From positions 1 through 30,548 of the forward strand of contig JANTQF010000399.1 of NCBI GenBank assembly GCA_032988165.1: 30,548 bases of DNA, given 5' to 3'. The position numbers were made by a program, and so were the translations under genes. Below, piece after piece: positions 9,295 through 19,390 of this stretch. This DNA is from Emmonsiellopsis sp. PD_33. Lineage: Eukaryota > Ascomycota > Eurotiomycetes > Onygenales > Ajellomycetaceae. Under the pieces are notes generated by a model. The model made no database searches, was not told the DNA's origin, and saw only the letters and a list, made by a program, of their open reading frames with translations. The first letter of the stretch is position 1; each line of letters begins with the position of its first letter.

Positions 9295-11018
9295 CTATAT
9301 CTTGGGCTTGATGAGTGGCCCCAATGCCCCCAGCCCTGCCGGCCCATCATATATCTGCTGCTCAACCGCCCGCGCATTTACCTAAATCCAGTCAGTCCTG
9401 CACGAAATATCTGTACATCCGCTGCCAGGGAAAAGAAAAGAAAGACCTACATGTTGCAAACCCAGCTCATCGACCTTCTCAACGCCGAGCAGCCGCATTG
9501 CCGTCTTCGTCTCGTCGGATAGAACTGCAATTGCCACGTTAGCACCCAAATAACAAAACATAACGGAATGAATATCCATACTCTCCAACACCCTCTCAAC
9601 CCCCTCCACCCCCCCAGCCCCCAGCCCAAACAGCGCCGCCCTCCCCACCCCCACGCACTTCGCCCCCAGCGCCAGCGCCTTCACCACGTCCGTCCCCCGC
9701 TTAATCCCCCCATCAACCCACACCTCCACCCGCCCAAACACCTCCGGACAATACTTGCGGATCTCCAACAGGGTATGAATAGCCGGCGGCGCCGTATCCA
9801 TCGCCCTGCCCCCATGGTTCGACAGAATAATAGCCCGAACCTGCGGCGCATGCAGCGAGGCAATATACGCATCCTCATGCGTCTGCACCCCCTTGAGCAC
9901 GATGGGAAGATCCGTATGTCTCGCGAGCCACGGCAGGGTCTGCCGCCAGGTCAACGACGGGTCCGTGCCGGCGAACAGCTGCTGGCCGATGCCGCCACCG
10001 CCCTCGAGCGGCGTGCCGCCCGCCGCCTTGACAAGCCCGGACACCGAGCCCGTCTGCACCTCGTTCTTCATGCGCTCGTCGTGCTCGCGCTTGCCCGGCA
10101 CCGGCGCGTCGAGCGTCAGGCAGACGAACTTGATGGCCCGGAGCTTGTTGATGCGCGCCAGCATCGCCTCGCTCTTCGCCCGGTTGATCTGCACGTATAT
10201 CTGCCAGCCGAAGACCTGGTGCGGCGGTGCGTTGGCCACGATCTCCTCGGGGGTCATGGAGGCGTTGTTGGAGATGAGCTGCATGGCGTTGAAGCGCGAG
10301 CAGGCGGCGGCGATGCCTGCTTCGCCGGCGGGATGGGCGAGGCGGGCCATGGCGGCGGGGCAGACGAAGATGGGCAGGCCGAGGGTATGGCCCAGGATGG
10401 TGGTGGAGAGGTCGCAGTTTGAGCAGTCGACGAAGACGCGCGGGCGCAGGAGGATGGAGCGGTAGACGGCGTTGTTGAGGGTCTTGGAGGCCATGTCGTC
10501 GGCGGCGGAGTAGTAGTATGCCCATGCCTTTTTGCTGATCTGCTTCGTGGCCAGGTGCTCGATCTCGTCGAGGTTCAGGAGGGAGGACATGGGGGGGGCG
10601 TCATCGCGAGTCTTGTCTGGCCCGCGCTGCGACTCGGCCTGCGAGGCAGCGCTGGAGAGAGTCGCCGGGTCGATGGTGCCCAGCAGGGCGTCGGGCTTGA
10701 GGTTGTCCTCCAGCGTGCCGGCGGGGTGGACGGGGTCGTATTCCGCTGTGGCATCGTGGCCGGCGAGTCCCAGGATGATGCTGGCGCCGCCGGGATGGGC
10801 GGGGAGGAAGTCGGTGACCTGTTAATTATTTATATAAATATTCAGAATAGATATGGGGAGATACGCACATCGTAGACCTTGCCGTACAGCACCACCCAGC
10901 AGCTGTCGGCGGTGTTGTGCTTGGCCACTGGATTAAGTGATTAATTAGATGGATGTCTGGTAGATATTTCAATATCGACTGTCATACCTTCTGCGGCGTC
11001 CAGAACTCGGCTGCCCAT
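9295..11018 (-). CDS. cyb2: Flavocytochrome b2-type L-lactate dehydrogenase (495 aa)
   Basis: Predicted join: 11018-10988, 10927-10869, 10818-9582, 9524-9451 and 9381-9295. An N-terminal cytochrome b5 domain (1-75) carries heme ligands H38 (HPGG) and H61 (DPVHPAGT). An FMN-dependent alpha-hydroxy-acid dehydrogenase domain follows (about 108-480). Family residues seen are the Tyr cluster AWAYYYSAADD (about 128-138), Y238 (WQIYVQ), D267 (TLDAPV), K339 (VLKG), catalytic H365 with R368 (SNHGGR) and the FMN phosphate loop VDGGIKRGTDV. The enzyme oxidises L-lactate or a related 2-hydroxy acid and passes electrons to heme, classically to cytochrome c. The start at 11018 lies directly before the b5 domain, so no mitochondrial presequence is visible, unlike yeast Cyb2. 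The last exons restore the usual ending VNARAVEQQIYDGPAGL. The substrate (lactate, mandelate or other) cannot be fixed from sequence. Confidence 0.9.
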
Positions 11019-11308
11019 GTCTGTATGATAGATACCAACTGGCAATCAATAGGTAGATGGAGGTGGGTATTCAACAATTAACATCGGCAGGATAGATACA
11101 GCCCCTTGGCCAGGTTAGCCGGTTCCTCGCCATCGGGATAGCTGTGGCCGATGTTATTGTGTGGAGATGGCTAATAGTTGTTAGTTAGTTAGTTGAAGAT
11201 TAAGTTGTGGCTTGTTATTAATTAACCAACTCCATATCTAAACATCTAAACATCTCCATCTCCATCTCCATCTCACCACCAAACAAACCAACCATCTATC
11301 TACCCACC
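11019..11308. promoter_or_regulatory. Divergent promoter, lactate dehydrogenase / DUF202 gene
   Basis: Only 290 bp separate the two start codons, so control elements are probably shared. Four tandem CATCTC units occupy 11251-11274, just upstream of the DUF202 ATG. I saw no CACGTG or clear TATA. Confidence 0.5.
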
Positions 11309-11771
11309 ATGTTCGAGGTTCGTCCCCTCCAACCCCTCTAAATAAATAAATAAATACTAAATACTCCAGCGCCGCGCCGCCGACCGCTACCGCCTCCGCC
11401 TACACCGCGCCCGCTCCGTCGTCCTCACCCCCGACGAAATCGTCGAAGTGCGCGCCGCCCAACGCACCTTCGAAGGCGCCTACATGCGCACCTCGCTCTC
11501 GCAGTTCTCCTTCGCCCTCATCGTGCTCAAGATCTTCACCGCCGAGTTCTACAGCATCGGCGCGCTGTTTGCCGTCTACGGCGCCGGCGTGTTGACCATC
11601 GGCCTGTTCCGGCGGCAGCAGGGCAACAGGCAGTTTTTCGACGAGGTGGGCGAGGACGGCGCCAGGACGAGGAAGTTTAGGACCAGTGGGAATGTCGTGG
11701 TTACGTTGACGGCGCTGAGCATTGCGGCGTATGCGTGTTTGTTGGCGTTGACGGTGTCGTTGAGGATGTAG
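11309..11771 (+). CDS. Small DUF202 (YidH-type) membrane protein (136 aa)
   Basis: Predicted join: 11309-11317 and 11370-11771. The first exon codes only for Met-Phe-Glu; the intron has a GTTCGT donor, a TACTAAA branch and a CAG acceptor. The protein has a basic N-terminus (RRAADRYRLRLHRARS), a DUF202-like core beginning EVRAAQRTFEGAYMRTSLSQ and three hydrophobic helices (about 47-62, 64-80 and 113-133). The R-T-F/R-T-x-L-S pattern before the first helix is the hallmark of this fold, also found at the C-terminus of VTC subunits. The location is presumably an internal or plasma membrane. It is not Vtc1, whose N-terminal motif differs. No function is established that I know of. It is divergent from the lactate dehydrogenase gene. 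Confidence 0.75.
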
Positions 11772-12744
11772 TTTGGGATATATTTCCTTTGATTACATCG
11801 ACGACGAAGCCATACATACATTTCGAGGGCGGAGGATACGACACGGCCTTGGAGAGCGAGGAACGGATGTTCGATACATACTCCGATCCCATGCCAGGCG
11901 GAGACTGTATATAAACAGGAGCGAACGGCCACACGAAGTCCCAAACCGCAACTGCACCGGTGGTTATCTAGAAGCGATCTATGGTAACTATCTCTGGACG
12001 CCTCGACTGGACACTTACGATGATGGATGATATATCGAATATCTCATCTTTGGGGACGGACACACACACACAGGCAGAGAGAGAGAGAGAGAGAGCTATC
12101 TGGGAAATGAAAGCTTCCCTACCCCCAACCACCGAACGTCTACGTCCGCCATGAACTGGGTTGGTCTATTGGAGATATCTACGGAGAGGCATGCACCGCA
12201 CTGCCCTTGGTCAACGAGGTGGCTGGAATACGACAGAGATATCGAGGCAGTAGATGATGGGATGATGTACATCTTGCTAGCTATGCGGAGGGCATTTTTC
12301 CTGCAGGGAGCAGCCAAGTGAGGACATATTTAGTTGATGGTTACCCCATGCTGTTAAATATGAAGCCTTGGGATACTTGTTTACTTGGGTTATAGTAATT
12401 AACATATACATAGTTCAGCCCTGCATCCGCCCGTCGGATGTGTATACACCGTGTCTGGCTGGATATTAAGTATTTTGTTGAGTTTGTTGGGCAAACCTTG
12501 ACTTTGTAGCTTTGTAGCTTTCCAATTTATGACGATGATGAAATATCTCCAGACTTCCCGACAGAATAAAAGAATATTTATCCCACTGCACCACCCAAGC
12601 CATCTCACCCCCAGAACTATACAACTCTACAACTACAACCACCTGGATATCCCCGTGCCGTCTGACATTTACATATCCAGCGGCGACTGGCCTGGCTAGC
12701 ACTCGTCCGCCACATCGCCAACCATCCCACCAGAGTCAGACCCC
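11772..12744. other. Spacer with compound microsatellite; PFK-2/FBPase-2 promoter
   Basis: The spacer contains a compound (CA)n then (GA)n repeat at about 12060-12096. AT-rich promoter DNA precedes the ATG at 12745. Open frames on both strands are short and show no family motif, and I annotate none. Confidence 0.55.
12060..12096 (+). repeat. Compound (CA)n-(GA)n microsatellite
   Basis: A run of CA dinucleotides, a short linker CAGGCA and a run of GA dinucleotides. It lies in noncoding DNA. Confidence 0.85.
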
Positions 12745-14979
12745 ATGGCCGGCCTGCGCACGCCCACCGCGAACGGCCGCCCCAGCACCAGCACCAGCAC
12801 CAGCACGAGCAGCACCAGCATGAGCAGCAGCCTCAGCGCCGAGGCGGCCCTGCTGCCGCCCAGCAAGACGGTGGTGGGGAGAGCGCTGGCCGGCGACAGC
12901 GTCCATGTGCTGGGCCATCGCTTGACCCACGCCAGCCGAGATGGCGTCGGGATCGCGCTGTCGGACACTCCGGTTTCTACCGCGCCCTCGTCGCCGCAGA
13001 TGTAGGTACTTCTTTGAAATATATACACGAGAGATAGGGATAGATACTGACTTTACAGCCCCCCCCGCTCGTCCGGCACCTCCACGCCCGCCAAACATGC
13101 CACCACCCTCAACATCCCCGGCCTGACCAAGTCCAAGGTCTCGCCCGACGGCCGCATCGCCCAGCGCGATGTCGGCTCCAAGCTGGTCATCGTCATGGTC
13201 GGCCTGCCTGCCCGCGGCAAGAGCTACATCACCAAGAAACTCGCCCGCTACCTCAACTGGCTGCAGCACGACACCCGCATCTTCAACGTGGGCGAGCGCC
13301 GCCGCGTCGCTGCCGGCGGCTCCATCCCCGCCGCGGCGCGGAATTCCATCATCGAGGACGAGCTGCGAGACTCCGTGCGCGAGATGAGCATCAGTGGCGG
13401 CAGCTCCAACAAGCTGGATAACGAGAACGACATCCTCCCGCCCCCCGTCATCCCGCCCACCGCCACCATCTTGGTCAACGGCCAGGCCATCGAGCAGCTG
13501 CCAGACCCCGTCCAGCGAGACCCGAGCCCCATGACTGACGCCCCGTTTTCGTCGGAGGAGAATCTGCAAACCCTGGCCGCTGCCGAGCGAAAGGGGAGTC
13601 TGGCGCCAGACAATATCCCAGCGAGACCTGGTAGGTCTGCGTCGATCGACCAGTCTGCGGCCTTTTTCGACCCCAACAATGAGCGTGCCGTGCAGTTGAG
13701 AGAACAGGTTGCGTTGGTGACGCTGGACGAATTGCTGGACTACATCCTCGACCAGGGGGGGAGTATAGGCATTCTGGATGCCACCAACAGCACGCTGAAG
13801 CGGCGCCAGGCGATCATGGACCATATCCGCAAGCGGGCAGGGCCGGAACTCAACGTGCTGTTCCTTGAAAGCCAATGTGTTGATAAAGAGCTACTGGAGT
13901 CAAACATGCGCCTGAAGCTCTCCGGGCCGGACTACAAGGACCAAGATCCTACCGTTGCGCTGGAAGATTTCAAGAAGCGGGTTGCCTTGTATGAGAAGTC
14001 CTACGTGTCGCTTGGAGAATACGAGGAGAAGCACAATATGCCTTATGTCCAAACCATCGACGTCAGTCGAAAGGTCGTCGCGCACCAGGTTAATGGCTTC
14101 CTCTCGTCCCAGGTGGTTTATTACCTCCTCAACTTCAACCTGTCGCCCCGCCAGATCTGGATCTCCCGCCATGGCGAGAGCTTGGACGACGTATCAGGGA
14201 GAATAGGAGGCGACTCCCCCCTCAGCGAGAACGGCATCCGCTACGCAAAAGCCCTCACGAAATTCATCGGCCACCAACGCGCAGCCTGGGAAGACTACCA
14301 AAAGGCCAAGGCCCTGACAACCCACTTCCCACCCCTTCCCGGCGACAGCACGCCTCCAAACCCCCAATACGCCGGGCAGAATACCGAAAGCCCTCGAAAC
14401 TTCTGCGTCTGGTCGTCCATGCTCGCCCGCTCGATCCAGACCGTGCAGTACTTTGACGACGAGGAATACGACGTCAAGCAGATGCGCATGCTCGACGAGC
14501 TGAACGCGGGGAGGATGGAGGGAATGACATATGAGGAAATCCGCAAGCAGTTCCCTGAAGAATACGCCACGCGCAAGCGCCAGAAGCTGCACTACCGCTA
14601 CCCGGGTCCTGGCGGTGAGGGGTATCTGGACGTGATCAACCGGCTGAAAGCCGTGATTGTCGAGGTTGAGCGCACGACGGACCATGTGCTGCTCGTCGGC
14701 CATCGGTCCGTGGCGCGTGTTCTGCTGGCGTATTTCCGTGGATTGAAGCGCGAGGAGCTGGCGGACCTGGATGTTCCGCTTGGTGTTTTGTATATGCTTG
14801 AGCCGGTATGTCCTTTTTACCCCGTTTCTTGTGTCTATCTACACATATATGCTAATATGATGGTGTTTTAGAAACCATACGGCGTGGAATTCAAAGCCTA
14901 CCGCTACAACCCAGACACCGACTGGTTCGATTTCCTGCCAAACTACGAACTGCACCAGGCGACGACGAGTTACTACTAG
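12745..14979 (+). CDS. 6-phosphofructo-2-kinase / fructose-2,6-bisphosphatase (703 aa)
   Basis: Predicted join: 12745-13001, 13059-14805 and 14872-14979. This cytosolic bifunctional enzyme makes and degrades fructose 2,6-bisphosphate, the allosteric switch between glycolysis and gluconeogenesis. After a disordered Ser/Thr-rich N-terminus (about 1-110) comes the kinase domain with Walker A GLPARGKS (134-141), FNVGERRR (about 161-168) and the Walker B-like GILDATNST. A Pro/Ser-rich insertion of about 110 residues (about 173-284) splits the kinase domain before SAAFFDPNNERAVQLREQ. The phosphatase domain (about 450-690) keeps RHGES (456-460), the LDELNAGRMEGMTYEE loop and the second catalytic His in VGHRS, so both activities look intact. 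The second intron ends just before KPYGVEFKAYRYNP, a conserved C-terminal segment. The ATG chosen is the first in frame; later Mets are possible starts. Confidence 0.93.
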
Positions 14980-16453
14980 GATGAAAAGCTCGTTCTATAG
15001 ATGGCAGGGAATATTTAACCACCTACCCTACCGGTTTCGACATTTCACGCCTTTCCACTCCGCATATACATACACACATACAACATACATAACATAGACG
15101 AACGAAACGAAACGAAAGCGAAAACGAAAACGAAACAAAATGCAACTACCTTTTGATCTCCCACCCTGCGCTCCGCCAATCCAATCCAATCCAATCCCCG
15201 ATTCGTTTCATACTACACTATGAGTTTCTCTAGGTACGGCACGGTACCTACCGAGCGCTTTGCTTCCCCGGTTCCCCCTATTAGAGGCGCTTCGGTTGTA
15301 CACCTCCCCTCCGGTCCCCGCGATACGTACGTACGGCATTGCCATCAGTCCGTTACTTACTGAACCTCCTTCCTTTTCTTGCTCTTGCTCTTTTTCTTTT
15401 TCTTGTTCTTGTTCTTGTTCGAGTGTTTTATAAAAACACGCCTGGCGTTCTTAATAATGGGGTGTTGTTTTTACTAAATGGAGTTTTTACGGCGATGGGT
15501 GGGAAATGTATGGTATGGTTTGGTATGGTTTGATTTGGTGGGATAATTAGGGGGGGGGGTTAATGATGCTTTTTCTTTTCTCAGTGGTGTCTGTCTGTCT
15601 GTCTGTCTGTCTATCATTGTTATAAATGTTTTCAGTTCTGCTTTTCCCTCTCTCATTTCTCCTTTTAAACTTCTCGGGCTGTTTTTTTCTTTCTATTTTC
15701 TATTTTCTTTTGTATTTTATTTTACTTGTTTATTTAATAGCTACTTTATTTATTTATTTTCATTCCAGAAAGTAATAATGTGTACTTTAATCCTGTTTCT
15801 TAGTTTATGTGTTTCATCATCACTCTCATCTCCTTTCTTCTCATTCATCCCTTTCCATTCCATTCTCAACTCCCCCTAATAAAGCATGTGTATGTGTGTC
15901 CCCTACCAAGTTACTATCCTATTCTTTCTCCCACATTAAACAAAAAGTCCCTTCTACCTACCCACCTCCCTATTTACCTAACGTGTATTCTCCTCTCGTC
16001 CATTCCGTTCTGTTCCCTTCTCCCAGTTCCAGTTAGTTAGCATCTCTCATCTCAATCTCATTTCATTTCATTCCATAATGTTTTCTCCCATCCCATCCCT
16101 TTTTCTTTCCACTTCCTCACCCTAAAAAGGCAAAATTCATGTTAATTAATTAGACCCTAACCTATATAGCCAGCTATTTATCACTTTTTTAAGCTAAAAA
16201 AGGAGGTATTAATCCATTCAAATAACTATGTATTCATTGATATAGTATCGTATATAAGATTAAATTTCCCTAAAGCCAGTTGGCTGGCTACATTAGCTAA
16301 ATAATCCCAGAAATTTATGCAAAACCCAAAATAATCCAGGTCAGGTCCAGGGAGACCACGTAAATATAGGCATATATGTAACACAAATAACTCGTACAAT
16401 TTCGGCTTTCCCGAAGTAAATCGTCTGACTCTTAAATAAATCCAAATTCAAAT
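14980..16453. other. Convergent 3' spacer, strongly pyrimidine-rich
   Basis: The spacer lies between the kinase/phosphatase gene and the tail of the SPX-VTC gene. It holds GAAAC-type repeats at about 15100-15136, a T/C-rich tract from about 15340 to 16130, six GTCT units at 15589-15612, and AT-rich DNA from 16140 to 16450. Short open frames (for example 15807-16040) are simple-sequence artefacts. I see no gene. Confidence 0.6.
15589..15612 (+). repeat. (GTCT)6 microsatellite
   Basis: Six perfect GTCT units in noncoding DNA. Confidence 0.9.
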
Positions 16454-18904
16454 TCAAATATATATCCCCTGCTGACCAGCAGCAGCCTGGTTAACCAGCG
16501 TCACCTCATCCCCGACAGACGAGGTGGTCATATTGAGAACCGAGATGGGAGAAGGCCCATCAGCATTCCAGACCGTAGCGGTGTACTATTTTCATAGTTA
16601 GATATGGTCAATAATAAACGGGGACAAGTTGAGTCTTTTTTGTTTCCTTACCTTGAACCAAAAATTCAAAACCAGCGCCACAGCAAGCCCCAGACAGACA
16701 ATCAGCGGCCCGGCAATATTATCGAAATCACGTCCGCTGCGCTCGCGAATCAGTCGGGATCTAAACAGGTACATCCACCAGCCCCACGCGCCCGCGAAGA
16801 CTGCGAAGCAGGTGTAGACGAGGGCCAAGGCGCGCGCGATTGTGTTATGGGCCTCTGCGGCGTTGTAGAGCCCTAGGGATAGGGTGGCGAGGAGAACGCA
16901 GATGTGTTGCCATTTAATGAAGGTGCGCTGGTTGGCGAGCCAGACTTTTGCTTCTACACGAACGGGTCCCGAGTCTTTGATCCAGGTGCCTGGGTGGCGG
17001 ACCCCGGGGGGCAGGGGAGCGGAGGGTTGTCTGTGGGCAGCGGCGTAGCGGGACATGGAGATACGAGGGATAAACGACAGTAAGCCGGATGGCTGGGAGG
17101 GCTCAGGAGTCGGTCGATCTCCCCGAGGAATGGGAATTGGGAGAGATTCTGCTGAAGTGGGCCGAGCATCTGCTGCCTGTGAGCTTTCTGCAGGCGAGGA
17201 TTCCACAGCAGTAATCTTGGCCGCTGGTGAGCTCGACACGGGATGGGCTGGTGGGCTGGGATGACTTCCCCCGAGGAAGCTTCCTACGGCAAGCTCGTCT
17301 TTGGCACGCTTCGCAATTCGTTCCTGTTCCTCCTGGAATGCAACCTCAGGGTCTCGACGGATGTCTGTATTCAGCTCACTGAGCCAGAATGGGAAGCTGT
17401 TGACGTGATCTTCGAAAAGTTCCGCGACACCATGGACGAATTTTGAGAAACGTGGAGCATCTTTAACGAGGTGGGATGTCATCAAATCGACCAACCACTC
17501 TCTACTACCCCTCCTTGCATCGTTTCCCCGGACCTTGATCTCCAGCAGAGCGTACGGAAACCGACAAATTTCCCCAGGACGGATTTCTGAAAAGGGGAAT
17601 TCCATTTCCCTATTGTCGATATCAGTGCGATGCCAATTATCGGGATCTCGACAGGGACGCTCCATATCGATGCAATCCTCTCTTATCATAGCTAGGTCAG
17701 TATCGAGAGATATCCTAACCCTGTCATCTCCTGGAATTTGGAATGCAGTTCTGGTATAGGTAGCGCGAAGAACCGGTTGGAGTTCCTTCTCTCGGATGAA
17801 GGACTGAATCTCCTCCACATCCTTCTTCAGCGCTTCGGCGCTTTCTGAGGCTCCGGCATTCCGATCCTCCATTTTGTGCACTAGTTTTTCCATTTTATAG
17901 TCCCCCTGCAAAAACGACTGGATGTTCTTCTCTTTGATGCGAATTCGGACTTCCTTGCTGCTATCACCGTCACACATAGCCTTTTTCTCCAAATATATTT
18001 CCGGCTTGTCGTTCAGTTGACCTGTCCAACGGAGTCTTAGTGAGCTAGCCCCCGGAGCTTTGGCAACCTTCTGGTTATATAGCTCAAACTTGGGGGAATC
18101 GAAATAGAGGGAGGTAATTGTTGGATCCTTCTGCGCGAAATTAAGATCCTTGGACGAAACGCTGGGGTTATATACCAAAACAGGTAATCGGCGGAGGATA
18201 TGTGTCTTCACTTCCAAAACGTTGTCCATATGTACCCAAAATTTATGAGAGTTGTAGGCGTCTTGTCCCAGGTGCATGTCCACAGAAGGGCCTTCGACGG
18301 AGGGTTCACGCGGGCGCTGGCCCAGATTCTGGCGTATGAAAGAGTACATAGTCGAAAGTCGGTAGAGGAGCGGTGAATAGTCCTCGGTGTTAAAAGGTAG
18401 CTGCGCCAGCCGTACTTGAAGCAGCGGCTTCACCTTGTATCTAGCACCCCGTTTGCGGTCATGTTTTTTGCCCGCTTTCAAAAATCCGGTGAAGTTGATA
18501 CGACTGAATTTTTCCAATTGGCTGACCTCCTGGGTGATGGCATCGAGATCTTTCAGTACATTTTGGGCTAATTCCATTCTCTGTGCCTCGTCCTCGATCT
18601 GGCTGACGTTCTCCTTCAAAGCCAAGGGCTCCAATCTAGCCTCGCATTCGGAGGTCCGATCCCGCAGCTGCTTGTAGGTGTCGACCTGGAAAGCATGGAC
18701 CTTATCTAGCTGAACATTAACTAGTTCCTGCACGAAAGCTTCCTCGTCCTGTTCGGTCCACTGCGAGGCTTCTTCCTCGCTTGCATCGAGCGAGTCATCC
18801 CGGGCTTCGTGCTCCCGGAGCAGCCGCTTGAGCTTGGTGTATTCGATATAGTGGTCCTTCCAGGGGGGATAAATAGACTTCTTAAGAGTGTGGCCGAAAC
18901 GCAT
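16454..18904 (-). CDS. SPX-domain VTC complex subunit, Vtc2/Vtc3 type (794 aa)
   Basis: Predicted join: 18904-16652 and 16585-16454 (66-nt intron with a CTAAC branch). The VTC complex sits in the vacuolar membrane and synthesises polyphosphate from ATP while moving it into the lumen. An SPX domain (about 1-150) starts MRFGHTLKKSIYPPWK, the form typical of Vtc2/Vtc3 rather than Vtc4. It has the basic inositol-pyrophosphate-binding cluster NFTGFLKAGKKHDRKR (137-152). A VTC tunnel domain (about 215-500) has SLRLRWTG, EIYLEKK, RIRIKEKN, LRATYTRTAFQIPGDDR and LLEIKVRG. A Ser/Pro-rich linker and a DUF202-type domain with three helices follow (VWLANQRTFIKWQH onward, about 655-755). Splicing is supported by the restored NFWFKYTA. 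Yeast Vtc2/Vtc3 are regulatory; I cannot decide catalysis here. The promoter holds two CACGTG sites. Confidence 0.92.
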
Positions 18905-19190
18905 GATGACTGGCGGGGTGCCTTGGAGAGGGCGTTGCGGTGGTAGGACAGTAGGGAACAGGGCGGTAATGATATGGATATCAAGCCGGAGATAAGCTTC
19001 GGGGCGGCAATTGGCGGACTGGAGGCGTAAAGGAGCTCAGACGGCGGCCAAGAAGGACAGCATCAGCGGGATATGGCCTGACACAGCTTCTCCAGCACAG
19101 TTCCTGGACGCTGGCTCGCGGTGGACGATGTTGACTCTGCGGATGTCGAGAGCAAGCTTGAGGTGGAGGAAGTGGCGGGCAGCGGTGCAG

Positions 19191-19195
19191 CCAAT
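19191..19195 (+). promoter_or_regulatory. CCAAT box abutting a CACGTG site
   Basis: CCAAT is followed directly by CACGTG. The composite sits 287 bp from the VTC ATG and 196 bp from the CENP-W-like ATG. Binding by the HAP/CBC complex is inferred. Confidence 0.4.
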
Positions 19196-19201
19196 CACGT
19201 G
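19196..19201. promoter_or_regulatory. CACGTG (Pho4/NUC-1-type E-box) 1
   Basis: This perfect CACGTG is the core bound by the bHLH phosphate regulators Pho4 (yeast) and NUC-1 (Neurospora). Yeast VTC genes are known PHO-regulon members. Other bHLH factors such as Cbf1 bind the same core. Confidence 0.5.
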
Positions 19202-19286
19202 CTGTCTTACTGCCATGTGCCGATCGGGATTGGCGCCGGCAATCGGCGAATCTTTTATCCGCGATGACGTAGGGCTAGTCAGGTCC

Positions 19287-19292
19287 CACGTG
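19287..19292. promoter_or_regulatory. CACGTG (Pho4/NUC-1-type E-box) 2
   Basis: A second perfect CACGTG lies 91 bp from the first, about 383 bp from the VTC ATG and 99 bp from the CENP-W-like ATG. It could serve either gene. Confidence 0.5.
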
Positions 19293-19390
19293 ATGTGGCT
19301 TGGCGTCGGGTAAACAAACGAAAGCGCGACGACTTCAAGCGAAAACATCCAGACATCTCAAGCCATTCTACGCTGCTTCACCCCGTCGCA

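Larger units (their letters stand above)
18905..19390. promoter_or_regulatory. Divergent promoter, SPX-VTC gene / CENP-W-like gene
   Basis: These 486 bp separate two divergent start codons (18904 minus and 19391 plus). The region is GC-rich and carries two CACGTG palindromes and a CCAAT box, listed separately. Confidence 0.7.

Noticed and set aside
9568..10422. Plus-strand 284-aa frame
   Set aside because: It is a shadow of the GC-rich lactate dehydrogenase exon on the other strand.
12736..13875. Minus-strand 379-aa frame
   Set aside because: It lies antisense to the 6-phosphofructo-2-kinase gene, crosses its intron and has no family motif.
15423..15440. Hairpin GTGTTTTATAAAAACAC as a terminator
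   Set aside because: Intrinsic hairpin terminators are bacterial, and this is about 450 bp past the nearest stop codon in a eukaryotic genome.
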